Assembly (NCBI RefSeq): GCF_029814825.1
Contig: NZ_CP122379.1
Location: 2,418,001-2,482,000 of the forward strand
Source of the DNA: Aequorivita marisscotiae
GTDB taxonomy: Bacteria > Bacteroidota > Bacteroidia > Flavobacteriales > Flavobacteriaceae
Reading direction: 5' to 3'
DNA length: 64,000 nt
Part shown: positions 40,677-49,457 of the stretch, one piece after another
Numbering within the stretch: the stretch's first letter is position 1
Layout: each line of letters starts with the position of its first letter
Program-made: the position numbers and the translations under genes
The notes under the pieces: model-generated
Database searches by the model: none
What the model was told of the DNA's origin: nothing
The model's input: only the letters and a program-made list of their open reading frames with translations

Positions 40677-41948
40677 TTATATTATCTGTAAAAACTCTTT
40701 TTCAATAGCTTTACTAACTCTTTTTGGTATATCCAAATTTGTGGTAATATCTTTCCAATCAACTATTATAGCTTGAACCTCATTGATAATGCCTTTGGGG
40801 TTTTTTATGGCATGTGTTTCAACAATGGTCATTATATCTGCTAAGGCAATGTTGTTTCGTTTATTGTTTATAGACAATGCTCTGGCAATATTTGTGTAAT
40901 TGAGATTGATGTTTAAAGGATATGTTAGGTCATAAGCCGGAGCCAAATTCCAGGAATCTGTATTTTTATTATATATAAAACTGTGGTTTTTTAAGTGATC
41001 GTCAATATTCGCAAATACGATATTGAACACCATTCTTTTAAACAGTTCTTGAATGTCCTTATAGGGCACTTGAAGATCCAACGCCAGTTTGAAGATGTTT
41101 TCGTAACTAGCATTTTCAGGTTTTTTAAAATCCCATCCCGTTAGGCCGGAAGCCGTTAAAACGTGTTGTTTCTCTCCATATTGTCTATCATAACGCAGGG
41201 TTGCGAAATGCTTGTTTTCTATCAATTTTGAAGGCATCATTTGGATTCCAGCCTTTTGTGCCATCAAATAGTAGGCGTATTCTATTTTTTCTTTATTGTA
41301 CTCTTTTTCGTCTTCCCCATTGAGACAGAGTTTTACCAAATAATGATTGTAATCATTGCTATATTCCATATCGCCAGGAATAATAGCTCCAGTTTTTTTA
41401 TTTTCTGAAATTAGGATTTTAGGTCTGGCTCCTCCGGCAGAGGTACCGATTTTAAAAATATTCAACAGGGCAAGATCACTCAATTCTTTTCCTGCAGTTT
41501 CATTTTTTAAATCCAACACTTTATTTAATATTTGAACTATTTCGGTTATATCTATGGTTGTTGATTTTGGTATTTCAGCCACCGGGCGATATTCTAAAGC
41601 TCCCATTCCTCTATTAGAAACATAGGTTAATTGTTCCAAGGGAGTGATTTTTTGAAACTCCTTATTCTTAGCTTCAAACCATTCCTTGAAAATAATATTA
41701 CCAAACATATCAGGTAGGGAATCTGCAATCATAGGAGGGAGGCCTCGAAACGTTTCGCCTTCAAAATTTGTGAACAGCTGAACCGGTTTTATACGTTTGA
41801 AGATATATGGAAAAATATTTGTGTATTGATTGGACTCCAAGAAGTCTGGATTGTACTGAAAATAGGAAGTCCGTTTGTCTACATCATAGCCCATTTTGCC
41901 TATTTCCAGCCCGAACAAAATGACTTCTATGAGATTATTTTTAGCCAT
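40677..41948 (-). CDS. hipA: HipA-family serine/threonine kinase toxin
   Basis: The 423-residue protein is a HipA-type kinase. The Gly-rich/ATP region is IGTSAGGARPK, catalytic Asp and Asn are in FANIDDHLKNHSF and the metal-binding Asp in LAPAYDLTYP; the N-terminal subdomain is shorter and divergent. HipA of E. coli phosphorylates glutamyl-tRNA synthetase and causes persistence. It lies 2 bp after hipB and is clearly paired. The 3' end is next to the repeat cluster. Confidence 0.85.
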   Translation of the reverse strand: MAKNNLIEVILFGLEIGKMGYDVDKRTSYFQYNPDFLESNQYTNIFPYIFKRIKPVQLFTNFEGETFRGLPPMIADSLPDMFGNIIFKEWFEAKNKEFQKITPLEQLTYVSNRGMGALEYRPVAEIPKSTTIDITEIVQILNKVLDLKNETAGKELSDLALLNIFKIGTSAGGARPKILISENKKTGAIIPGDMEYSNDYNHYLVKLCLNGEDEKEYNKEKIEYAYYLMAQKAGIQMMPSKLIENKHFATLRYDRQYGEKQHVLTASGLTGWDFKKPENASYENIFKLALDLQVPYKDIQELFKRMVFNIVFANIDDHLKNHSFIYNKNTDSWNLAPAYDLTYPLNINLNYTNIARALSINNKRNNIALADIMTIVETHAIKNPKGIINEVQAIIVDWKDITTNLDIPKRVSKAIEKEFLQII

Positions 41949-41950
41949 TC

Positions 41951-42214
41951 TTAATATAATGAGTTTATATCATTAGTGTTTTCCAAGTCTTTTAATGCTT
42001 GATATAATTTTTCTAACAAATTGAAATGATTGGCAATTTTAAGCACTGTATCTAGGGTTGCATTTTTACCATTTTCAAATTTCTGAATGGTATAGCGCGA
42101 GAGGCCTAGTTCTTGTGCAAGGTCTTCCTGGGATATTTTGTATCTCTGTCTTTGCTGTTTACAAAGCTCACCGAGCTGTACTTTTACTTCCCGAATTGTA
42201 ACTGCGTCAATCAT
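41951..42214 (-). CDS. hipB: HipB-type XRE antitoxin/repressor
   Basis: The small protein (about 87 residues) starts at the ATG at 42214 (MIDAVTIREVKVQLGELCKQ). The helix-turn-helix is QEDLAQELGLSRYTIQKFENGK, typical for XRE/HipB. An upstream ATG at 42238 is rejected because it lies in the operator/promoter. HipB neutralises HipA and represses its own operon from paired palindromes, seen at 42221-42276. Confidence 0.85.
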   Translation of the reverse strand: MIDAVTIREVKVQLGELCKQQRQRYKISQEDLAQELGLSRYTIQKFENGKNATLDTVLKIANHFNLLEKLYQALKDLENTNDINSLY

Positions 42215-42220
42215 TATATG

Positions 42221-42276
42221 GTTTATTATAATACACAAATATAATAAAAAACTAATAAATGTTTATTATAATAAAC
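42221..42276 (-). promoter_or_regulatory. Twin HipB operators and promoter
   Basis: A perfect 16-bp palindrome, GTTTATTATAATAAAC (42261-42276), has a near-identical copy, GTTTATTATAATACAC (42221-42236), exactly 40 bp away, about four helical turns. Between them, on the minus strand, lies a perfect -7 box TATATTTG (complement 42236-42243) overlapping the proximal copy. This explains how a dimeric antitoxin could close the promoter. Confidence 0.75.
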
Positions 42277-42389
42277 ACTTTACTTTATTGTTAATATATT
42301 AAGGTTTGGCAAAAAATGAAATATTTGCCAAATATTAATAGCATTGGGGTGCAAAAGTTGGCAGATACTATTTTATAAACAATTTTAAC

Positions 42390-43634
42390 TTATCCTGTTT
42401 TATTTTTAGATAATTCTTGTTTTTGTAGTACACTCCTGAGATTACCTATATCGTCGCTAATTCTCTTTTCAAGAACCCTAGCATAAACCTGTGTAGTGGA
42501 TAACTTAGAGTGGCCTAAAAGTTTTGAGACGGTTTCGATAGGCACGCCATTGCTTAGTGTAACCGTGGTGGCAAAGGTATGCCGGGCACAATGAAAAGAA
42601 AGGCTTTTGTTTATTTTTAATTGTACCATAATCTCTTTTAAATAGGAATTAAGTTTTTGATTTGAAAATACTGGTAAGAGTCTATCTTGTAATTTCATTT
42701 CATTTTTATACTTTTTAATAATCTGTCCCGCTATACTTAGGATAGGAATTTTCACTGTTTGGTCGGTTTTTTGGCGAGAGGTGTAGATCCAATCATTTCC
42801 GTCAATACCTTTCACGATATTGGCTTTCTTTAGGTTTTTTACATCTATGTAAGATAGGCCAGTGTAACAAGCAAAGATGAATATATCCCTGGTTTTGTTT
42901 AAATGATTTTTTTGTGAATGGAATTTTAAAATTTTCTCTATTTCAGGCTGAGTTAAGAAATGGCGCTCCGTTTTGATTAATTTTAGGGAGAATTTTGCGA
43001 ATGGGTCGCGCTCAATCCATTCTAATCTTAACGCTAGATTAAGGAGTTTTTTTAGTCTTTCCAGATGCTTCATTACACCGTTATTGGTCAAGGGTCTTGA
43101 TTGTAATTGAGCTACATTTTTTCTAAGGAAATTTTCAAAATCAATGATAAAGGCATAGTTGAGGTGTTCCAGATAAATGTCTTCGGTTTTACGTTCGATC
43201 TGGAGGAATCTCTTTATGTATGTTTCGGTAGTGAAATAGTTTTTTAAAGTCCCATGTTTTAATACGGATTTCATATTTAAGTTATGATACGCGCTCAACT
43301 GGAGTAAGGTTTTATTAATATCATCTTCGCCTAGATAACGAGCTTTAACCGATAGGGGTGTGATTAGTTTTTTTTCTTTTAGAAGCTCACGATAGGCTTC
43401 ATTGATATCAACATAAACTTGGTCTAAGTACTTATTGATTTGGAAAGCTTCAATACTTGAGCCTTTTAATCTTGATTTTGTTTCATCCCACAGGGTAGTG
43501 GTAAATTTTCGTTTTAGGCTGAAGAGGGTTCTTTTGCCATTTGTAGTTATTCGAACGTACAAAGGTGATTTTCCTTTGGATTCTTTTTCGAATCTTGGTA
43601 AGAACATTACCGAAAAGGTAACCGAATTTCTCAT
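42390..43634 (-). CDS. Tyrosine recombinase / integrase (IntDOT-like)
   Basis: The 414-residue integrase has an N-terminal arm-binding domain of Bacteroidota type (FLPRFEKESKGKSPLYVRI), a SAM-like core-binding domain (about 105-205) and a catalytic domain with HCARHTFAT (HxxR) and the nucleophile Tyr in STTQVYARV. The position of the first Arg is Ser (CYTGLSYIDV), as known for IntDOT. The gene ends 440 bp from HipBA, and its 5' end lies about 210 bp from tRNA-Pro. This is typical for an element integrated at a tRNA 3' end. Confidence 0.9.
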   Translation of the reverse strand: MRNSVTFSVMFLPRFEKESKGKSPLYVRITTNGKRTLFSLKRKFTTTLWDETKSRLKGSSIEAFQINKYLDQVYVDINEAYRELLKEKKLITPLSVKARYLGEDDINKTLLQLSAYHNLNMKSVLKHGTLKNYFTTETYIKRFLQIERKTEDIYLEHLNYAFIIDFENFLRKNVAQLQSRPLTNNGVMKHLERLKKLLNLALRLEWIERDPFAKFSLKLIKTERHFLTQPEIEKILKFHSQKNHLNKTRDIFIFACYTGLSYIDVKNLKKANIVKGIDGNDWIYTSRQKTDQTVKIPILSIAGQIIKKYKNEMKLQDRLLPVFSNQKLNSYLKEIMVQLKINKSLSFHCARHTFATTVTLSNGVPIETVSKLLGHSKLSTTQVYARVLEKRISDDIGNLRSVLQKQELSKNKTG

Positions 43635-43642
43635 GATATTTC

Positions 43643-43673
43643 CGTTTTCAAGTTGAACAAATGTTTGAAAACG
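43643..43673. repeat. 9-bp inverted repeat upstream of the integrase
   Basis: CGTTTTCAA (43643-43651) and TTGAAAACG (43665-43673) form a perfect inverted repeat 10-40 bp ahead of the integrase start. It may be an operator, a leader hairpin or an arm-type recombinase site. Confidence 0.5.
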
Positions 43674-43790
43674 AAGGTCAAATCAGGGCTTCCGCATTTT
43701 TAGGTTTTAAAAAAAGGGTAACCGATTAGGTATCATTTATAATGATTTTATATCAAAATTAAGCATTTTCTCTTATGGCCTAAAAAAGAT

Positions 43791-43824
43791 AAAACCCTGT
43801 AAATCATAGGATTTACAGGGTTTT
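43791..43824 (-). terminator. Terminator downstream of tRNA-Pro
   Basis: A near-perfect stem, AAAACCCTGTAAATC / GATTTACAGGGTTTT, is followed on the minus strand by a T-rich stretch (TTTTATCTTTTTTA). It lies 20 bp after the tRNA 3' end and ends its transcript; on the other strand it could stop read-through toward the integrase. Confidence 0.8.
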
Positions 43825-43844
43825 GGTGTCAATTGGTTTTGACT

Positions 43845-43921
43845 TGGTCGGGATGACAAGATTTGAACTTGCGACCCCACGCCCCCCAGACGTGTACGCT
43901 ACCAGGCTGCGCTACATCCCG
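43845..43921 (-). tRNA. tRNA-Pro (anticodon GGG)
   Basis: A 77-nt cloverleaf on the minus strand includes an encoded CCA. Acceptor arms are CGGGATG / CATCCCG, discriminator A; the D arm has AGCCTGGTAGC. The anticodon stem CACGT/GCGTG encloses loop CTGGGGG with anticodon GGG after the invariant T. The T arm is GCAAG-TTCAAAT-CTTGT. The adjacent integrase suggests that the 3' end is an integration target. Confidence 0.95.
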
Positions 43922-44176
43922 ATTAAAATTGTGAAATCCATTTATTCAAAAGTAGTGAATGGAAATTTGAACGGCAAAAATAATCAAATTATAGGTTTGG
44001 GCAAGAGCAATTTTAAAGAATGCTCCAATATTTTTAGCAGATATATTTTTTTGATGTTACTATAGTAATCACACCGCAACCATACGTTTAGCATTATGGA
44101 ACAATGAATTTAAAGAAATTAATTTGCCAATTATAAAACTTCATAACTTTTAGAATGACATTCCTTTTAAAGTTGT

Positions 44177-44184
44177 TATTTTTG
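44177..44184 (+). promoter_or_regulatory. -7 box of the trxB promoter
   Basis: TATTTTTG matches TAnnTTTG and lies 30 bp ahead of the trxB start. No clear -33 TTTG is seen. Confidence 0.5.
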
Positions 44185-44213
44185 CAATTCGAAAAACTAT
44201 TGAAGATTATATC

Positions 44214-45176
44214 ATGAGTGAAACTATTGAAAGAATAAAATGCCTTATCATTGGCTCAGGTCCAGCAGGATACACCGCCGCAATTTATGCTGCTAGGGCA
44301 GATTTAAAACCTGTTGTGTACACGGGAATGGAACCTGGTGGACAATTAACAACTACTACCGAAGTTGATAATTTTCCTGGATATCCCAACGGAATTGATG
44401 GTCCAACCATGATGATAGAGCTGCAACAACAAGCCGAACGTTTTGGAACGCAAGTTCGTATAGGTATGGTAACAAACGTTGAATTTAGTGAAGTAGTGGG
44501 TGGTATTCATAAAGTTACCGTAGATAATACCACAAAATTGGAAGCCGAGACCATCATTATTTCAACTGGCGCCACTGCTAAATATTTAGGTATTCCCAGT
44601 GAGCAAAAATTACGGGGGGGCGGGGTTTCTGCCTGTGCAGTTTGTGACGGTTTTTTCTATAAGGGACAAGATGTGGCAATTGTTGGAGCAGGGGATACTG
44701 CTGCTGAAGAAGCTACCTATCTTTCAAATATTTGTAATAAAGTTACCATGCTTGTTCGCAAAGATTATATGCGCGCTTCAAAAGCGATGCAACATCGCGT
44801 AAACAATACACCTAATTTAGAGGTTCTTTACAATACTGAAGTTGATGAGGTTCTAGGCGATATGGTGGTTGAAGGCCTTAGAATGGTGAACAATCAAACT
44901 GGAGAAAAAAAGGAAATAGCCATAACCGGCCTATTTATTGCCATTGGCCATAAACCCAATACCGAAATTTTTAAAGGACAATTGGAAATGGACGATACTG
45001 GTTATATTATTACCAAGGGTAAATCTACCAAAACAAATAAGCCTGGCGTGTTCGCCAGCGGTGATGTTCAGGATAAAGAATATCGCCAAGCGGTAACCGC
45101 TGCAGGTACAGGATGTATGGCAGCCCTAGATGCTGAACGCTATCTAGCTACAATAGAGTCTGAAGTTACTGCCTAA
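44214..45176 (+). CDS. trxB: Thioredoxin reductase
   Basis: The 320-residue flavoprotein has the usual length. FAD binding GSGPAGYTAAIYAARA (14-29), redox motif CAVC at 141-144 (CAVCDGFFYKG), the NADPH motif GAGDTAAEEATYLS and the C-terminal FAD motif ASGDVQDKEYRQAVTAAG are all present. It reduces thioredoxin with NADPH in the cytoplasm and supports peroxide defence; oxyR is a few genes away. It ends before a strong terminator. Confidence 0.97.
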   Translation: MSETIERIKCLIIGSGPAGYTAAIYAARADLKPVVYTGMEPGGQLTTTTEVDNFPGYPNGIDGPTMMIELQQQAERFGTQVRIGMVTNVEFSEVVGGIHKVTVDNTTKLEAETIIISTGATAKYLGIPSEQKLRGGGVSACAVCDGFFYKGQDVAIVGAGDTAAEEATYLSNICNKVTMLVRKDYMRASKAMQHRVNNTPNLEVLYNTEVDEVLGDMVVEGLRMVNNQTGEKKEIAITGLFIAIGHKPNTEIFKGQLEMDDTGYIITKGKSTKTNKPGVFASGDVQDKEYRQAVTAAGTGCMAALDAERYLATIESEVTA

Positions 45177-45191
45177 CAAGTTTTAAACAAT

Positions 45192-45225
45192 AAAATAGCC
45201 GCTTTAATAGCGGCTATTTTGTTTT
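45192..45225 (+). terminator. Terminator after trxB
   Basis: AAAATAGCCGCT (45192-45203) pairs with AGCGGCTATTTT (45209-45220), followed by GTTTT. It serves trxB and probably also the convergent lipoprotein gene. Confidence 0.85.
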
Positions 45226-45239
45226 ATATGCGTCTTAGA

Positions 45240-45671
45240 TTACAATTTTGTAAAGGTTAATAATTCTATTTCGCCGTCGCCACCACTTATATCGGAAAGC
45301 TCTACTTTTATATTACTTACCGAAATAATATCCCAATCGTCGTTAATTTCATCAAATGGGGTGGTTTGGCCAAATTGAAGTACTAACTCCTCACTACTGC
45401 TGGAAGAATTATCATACACCCAAGTTCCATTTTCGGTAAAAAGATCGTTTTTTGCAACTACTGTTCCATCTTCATTAAATGTGAATTTAAAGCTTTCGAA
45501 GGCCATTGTGTTGTCTTCTTCACCGTCAATTAATTTGCTTATCATCCATTCCCCTTGAGGTAATGTTGTTTTAATTTCTTCAAATTCAGTTGAAATTGCA
45601 TTCCCCGAATCATCATCAGAACTGCAGGATGCAAAAACCACTAATGCTAATAATACTACTAATTTTTTCAT
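45240..45671 (-). CDS. Lipocalin-like lipoprotein (143 aa)
   Basis: This small secreted lipoprotein has a signal with lipobox VFASC (C16) and an acidic linker SSDDDS. The beta-rich domain (LPQGEWMISKLIDGEEDNT; FKFTFNEDGTVVAKND) is typical of lipocalin-like proteins of Bacteroidota, whose ligands are unknown. It probably faces the periplasm or the outer-membrane surface. It stands alone between trxB and the head-GIN gene. Confidence 0.65.
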   Translation of the reverse strand: MKKLVVLLALVVFASCSSDDDSGNAISTEFEEIKTTLPQGEWMISKLIDGEEDNTMAFESFKFTFNEDGTVVAKNDLFTENGTWVYDNSSSSSEELVLQFGQTTPFDEINDDWDIISVSNIKVELSDISGGDGEIELLTFTKL

Positions 45672-45834
45672 AATAATTTTTTATTTTTTTTGTCTGCCTT
45701 AAAGTTGAAATATTAAAAAAGAAAACCTCTTAAAATTTTTGTAAATAACATAAGGCCTAACAGAGTTTTAGCAAACTGTTAAGCCTTTTTAGCATTTCGG
45801 GAAGTATTTTCAATACATAGAAGTGTCGATAGCT

Positions 45835-46548
45835 TTACATTTTATTCACACTCCCCGAGCTGCTTTTATTTGAATTTACAGATATTGGATTGCCAAAATA
45901 ATTTATTTCGCCACCGCTGCTTGCACTGGTTTCCAATTTTTCTTGCACATTAACTGTTACTTCCGCACCACTTGAAGCTTCGGCAATACAGTTTACTACC
46001 AACAGTTTTTTTGCATTCAGTTCGCTTCCGCTCGATGCGTCTGCATTTAAGGATGTAGCTTTTCCCGAAACTTCTAAGTCTGAACCACTACTGGTTTTAA
46101 TCATTAAGTTCTGGGTAAAAACCTCAGCATTTAACGAGGCCCCGCTACTGCTCCTAAGGGTTAAATTCTGACTTTTTACAACGGAATTCGCCTTTACTTC
46201 GGCGCCGCTACTAGCTTCAATATTGTTTAGTTCTGTATAGGTTACATGTATTTTCTTCGACTTTGAACGGCCAATATTCTCAGAAGTTTTAACGTGTAGT
46301 TTTCCATCATTAATTTCGGTTTCAATTAGTGGTAATAGATTTTCGTCTGCTTCTACCACAATTTTGTTTTCACTCCCTTGGGTAAGGTAAACTTCTAAAC
46401 CGGCGCTTCCGCGAACTTCGGTAAAATCTGCCGTTACCTGGCGCTCTTCGGTAACTACCGTTCCGTTGCCATTTTCTCCAATAGTAAAATTACAGGCGCT
46501 CAGTAAAAGTGCTGCGCCCATTGCCGTTATAAAACTGATAGTTTTCAT
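45835..46548 (-). CDS. Head GIN domain protein (DUF2807)
   Basis: The 237-residue secreted protein has an N-terminal signal ending LLLSAC (a lipobox-like site). A DUF2807 beta-helix follows, with the repeated pattern ASSGAEVKANS / RSSSGASLNAEV / TSSGSDLEVSG / ASSGSELNAKK. This is the head domain found as a separate protein or fused to PspC in Bacteroidota. It is the last gene of the PadR-PspC operon and probably has an envelope role; no enzymatic activity is predicted. Confidence 0.85.
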   Translation of the reverse strand: MKTISFITAMGAALLLSACNFTIGENGNGTVVTEERQVTADFTEVRGSAGLEVYLTQGSENKIVVEADENLLPLIETEINDGKLHVKTSENIGRSKSKKIHVTYTELNNIEASSGAEVKANSVVKSQNLTLRSSSGASLNAEVFTQNLMIKTSSGSDLEVSGKATSLNADASSGSELNAKKLLVVNCIAEASSGAEVTVNVQEKLETSASSGGEINYFGNPISVNSNKSSSGSVNKM

Positions 46549-46615
46549 AAATTTTGGTTTTTGGTTATTTATTTCTTTTTAAATTTCCGAAGGGTCAAAA
46601 TTCAAATGTTTATTT

Positions 46616-48322
46616 TTAAAAATCTGCATTTACTTCATCTTCCCATGTATTTTCCTTAATGGTTACGATGCTATCTGTAACTATGGAATCGGTACTAATT
46701 TCAACAGAGTCTATTTTTTCTGTCGCTTCTCTTAATTGTTCACAATCCAAACATTCCACTTTGTTTTTTAAAATTCTAAAGTAATGCGCCTGATTGTCCC
46801 AATTGCTCAATTCTTTAAAATTTGAATTGTAATTGTAATACGAAGTGGTGTTTTCTTCAGAATAAATTACAGTTCCAACAGGTACATATACCGTTATTTT
46901 TATTTGCTGATCGCGATATTTATTTGAAGTATCTGTAACAAAAAACCCGTCGAGCATTAAATTATTATTCTCGTAGGAATAGTTATGTTGTATTGCTTCA
47001 GCACGTTTTTTAGCATCTAAATTGGTATTGCCCTCGGCAACCTTTTCAATAACAATCTTGCCGATGGAATCTTTGGTAGATTTTACTGAAAGTGAAATAT
47101 CTGTTGAGTAAATAACTCGTTTGTCTTGAGTGGTGTATTTTAACTCCAAACCGCTTTCTCGGTGTACGTTATAGCTAAATTGCTTATCTGCCCGCATATT
47201 TATGTGCAAGGTATCTCCGGTGCGAATAGAAAGAGACTGCTCTTGAATAAAATTACCGTCATAGGCTTGTTCTGTAGCCTGCTTTACACCCAAAACAGCT
47301 AATCCAATAACCGATAATGCCCAAACCACGATGAGCAATATTTTTACGGTGGAACTCATTGATTTTAAATTGCTGATTAAAAGTTTTAATCCTAAAATGA
47401 ACAATACAAAAAATGGAATGCCAATTGCAAACAATGAAAGCAGCGCTATTAACCACATTGGTACGTTAGTTGTATCTACCAAGGCGATGTATTCCGTCAA
47501 TTCTGAGTTTCCCCAAAAATCAATTGAGCCAAAGGTGAAAAAACCAACCACCAAGCCAATAATTGTAAAGAGAGAAACGATAATTATTAACACGCCAATA
47601 AACTTTACGAATATTTTAAAGAGCGTCATTATTACGTTTCCCAAACCGTCAAAAAAACCCGAAGCACCGGTTTTTATACTATTGCCATATTTGTCGTAAT
47701 CTACATTTTTTACACGGTCTGCAACATTATCAAATCCTTCTTTGAATTTTCTTTCTATGTTTGAAATATTAACAGGTTGCCCCGTCATTTTTAGTTTCTC
47801 TGAAGTTGTAAGTGCTGGGGGCACCAGTATCCAGAGCAGTATATACACTACGATTGGAGAGCCCATTCCGGCAACAACTAAGAGCACCCACAAGAGTCTA
47901 ATCCAAATTGCGTCTACACCTATGTAGTGTCCGATTCCCGATGAAACTCCGGAGATATATTTATTGTCCAAATCGCGGAAGAGTTGTTTGTGCGATGCGT
48001 TGGCCCGCGATTTTGCATGGGTCTGCGATGCAGGAGGAATGTCTTCAAAAATTTCATTGTCTACTTCGTAATCTTCGGGTTGGCCCATTACTGCAATTAT
48101 TTCATCGAGCATTTTCAGTGAAACAACTTGCGTTGGACTTTCAATTTTTTCGGAAAACAACTCGCCTATACGGGCTTCAATGTCCTGCATTATTTCTTCG
48201 CTTCCGTCAGCGCCTTTAAGCGATTTTCGGATTGCGTCTAAATAGCGGGAAAGTTTTCCAAAGGCATCTTCATCTATATGAAAGAAAGTGCCTGCCAAAT
48301 TTATGTTTACTGTCTTGTTCAT
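46616..48322 (-). CDS. PspC-domain membrane protein (568 aa)
   Basis: The N-terminal cytoplasmic part (about 1-100) resembles the conserved region of flavobacterial PspC proteins. The PspC segment follows (SGVSSGIGHYIGVDAIWIRLLWVLL, about 119-150), then several membrane helices (about 150-345) and a large periplasmic beta-rich domain like head/GIN proteins. PspC takes part in envelope-stress responses in proteobacteria; here it is paired with a PadR repressor, as is usual in this phylum. Its start overlaps the padR stop by 4 bp. Confidence 0.85.
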   Translation of the reverse strand: MNKTVNINLAGTFFHIDEDAFGKLSRYLDAIRKSLKGADGSEEIMQDIEARIGELFSEKIESPTQVVSLKMLDEIIAVMGQPEDYEVDNEIFEDIPPASQTHAKSRANASHKQLFRDLDNKYISGVSSGIGHYIGVDAIWIRLLWVLLVVAGMGSPIVVYILLWILVPPALTTSEKLKMTGQPVNISNIERKFKEGFDNVADRVKNVDYDKYGNSIKTGASGFFDGLGNVIMTLFKIFVKFIGVLIIIVSLFTIIGLVVGFFTFGSIDFWGNSELTEYIALVDTTNVPMWLIALLSLFAIGIPFFVLFILGLKLLISNLKSMSSTVKILLIVVWALSVIGLAVLGVKQATEQAYDGNFIQEQSLSIRTGDTLHINMRADKQFSYNVHRESGLELKYTTQDKRVIYSTDISLSVKSTKDSIGKIVIEKVAEGNTNLDAKKRAEAIQHNYSYENNNLMLDGFFVTDTSNKYRDQQIKITVYVPVGTVIYSEENTTSYYNYNSNFKELSNWDNQAHYFRILKNKVECLDCEQLREATEKIDSVEISTDSIVTDSIVTIKENTWEDEVNADF

Positions 48323-48657
48323 TTTGTATTTTTTTCGCTGGTTACAATGGTTACGGCCTGTTGCAATTCGTTCCAGGTGTCGTTTAATTCGGTTAAAAAT
48401 AATTTGCCTTTTTCAGTGAGGTCATAATACTTGCGTGGTGGTCCGCCGGTAGATTCTTCCCAACGGTAAGATAGCAAGCCCGCGTTTTTCAGCCTTGTGA
48501 GCAGCGGGTAGATCGTGCCTTCCACTACAAGCATTTTTGCGTCTTTTAGGGTTTCAAGAATGTCTGAAGTGTAAGCCTCGCCGTCCTTTAAAACGGAAAG
48601 AATACAGAACTCCAAAACCCCTTTTCGCATTTGCGCTTTTGTGTTTTCGATTTTCAT
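48319..48657 (-). CDS. PadR-family transcriptional regulator
   Basis: The 112-residue regulator starts MKIENTKAQMRKGVLEFCIL, followed by the winged-helix pattern YTSDILETLKDAKMLVVEGT-IYPLLTRLKNAG. A C-terminal YDLTEKGK segment and dimer helix complete the fold. It lies in the operon DUF4870 - small protein - padR - pspC - headGIN, with 4-bp overlaps on both sides. It probably represses its own operon through the AT-rich sites before the DUF4870 gene. Confidence 0.9.
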   Translation of the reverse strand: MKIENTKAQMRKGVLEFCILSVLKDGEAYTSDILETLKDAKMLVVEGTIYPLLTRLKNAGLLSYRWEESTGGPPRKYYDLTEKGKLFLTELNDTWNELQQAVTIVTSEKNTK

Positions 48658-48839
48658 TTGTTTCTAATTAATTTTTGTGACTTAAGTTCGTTATTGATGA
48701 TAAATGAATAAGGAAGTACGCTCGCGGTTGTTTCGCATTGTTGATGAGTCATTGCGCTTACAGTTTCCTGTTCCGTGGGCATGCTAGCACCTATAAATTG
48801 TAAAATGGCAGCCAATAAGTAACTAATTAATGTGCTCAT
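48654..48839 (-). CDS. Small membrane-anchored protein in the PadR operon (61 aa)
   Basis: A short open frame (61 residues) lies between DUF4870 and padR, overlapping padR by 4 bp. It starts MSTLISYLLAAILQFIGASM, a hydrophobic segment that may anchor it. It has no known relatives that I recognise. The tight overlap suggests a genuine translated gene, but it could be fortuitous. Confidence 0.45.
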   Translation of the reverse strand: MSTLISYLLAAILQFIGASMPTEQETVSAMTHQQCETTASVLPYSFIINNELKSQKLIRNK

Positions 48840-48841
48840 TT

Positions 48842-49324
48842 TTAAATTGTGTTTTTATGGTTGGTTTTAATAAAAGGTATGCAAAGTGGGTATTGATACA
48901 ACTGTCCGCGCGATGCGAAAATAGATGCAGTAATTACCGCGTAAAGCTCAAATACAAACAGAGCAAAAAACAGCAAAATGGCAATTCCGAACAGCAGAAG
49001 ATAACCGCTTATGTTTTTAATATTGTTAATTGTAAACTCACCTCCATTGCGATCTATATTTTCAATAAGCATAATAATGTCAGTTGCGAATATGATAACG
49101 AACGGCAAACATATTAATGCTATAAGTAAGGTATATACCATTGTGCTGAGCTGAAAGTTGATAGCCTGTTTGCCGTGTTCATCAACAAATACTTTGTCCT
49201 TGTTAAAAGTCCAAATAAGTAAAGGAGCGATATAATTCGCAAAAGGGAAAAAGTATTTTAAAAAGGTTGACAAGTGAATAAATGCACCTGTATTTTTCTG
49301 ATTTTCTGTTATTGTAGTTTCCAT
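48842..49324 (-). CDS. DUF4870 membrane protein
   Basis: The 160-residue protein has three hydrophobic helices (about 26-40, 66-86 and 107-137) and the DUF4870 pattern AFIHLSTFLKYFFPFANYIAPLLIWTF, then DEHGKQAINFQLS. Such proteins are common in Bacteroidota beside PspC genes. It is the first gene of the PadR-controlled operon, with a -7 box 20 bp ahead. Confidence 0.85.
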   Translation of the reverse strand: METTITENQKNTGAFIHLSTFLKYFFPFANYIAPLLIWTFNKDKVFVDEHGKQAINFQLSTMVYTLLIALICLPFVIIFATDIIMLIENIDRNGGEFTINNIKNISGYLLLFGIAILLFFALFVFELYAVITASIFASRGQLYQYPLCIPFIKTNHKNTI

Positions 49325-49343
49325 TGCTTAATATATTCTTATG

Positions 49344-49395
49344 CAAATATATGTCTAAAAGACAGTAGTATGTTACGCATAGTACTATAATTAAC
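49344..49395 (-). promoter_or_regulatory. Promoter and possible PadR operator
   Basis: On the minus strand TATATTTG (complement 49344-49351) is a perfect -7 box of the DUF4870 operon. Upstream, TAGTATG-TTACG-CATAGTA (49366 onward) is an imperfect inverted repeat overlapping the perfect palindrome ATAGTACTAT. A related CATACTACG is near 49444 ahead of the divergent gene. PadR operators are often such palindromes; binding is inferred. Confidence 0.45.
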
Positions 49396-49457
49396 ATAAA
49401 TTTAACAAATAGGAAGATAGCTATTAATTGAATATCTTCGTAGCATACTACGTATCT

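Noticed and set aside
43823..44065. Open frame of 80 aa crossing the tRNA-Pro gene
   Set aside because: It runs antisense through the tRNA and has no ribosome site or conserved pattern.
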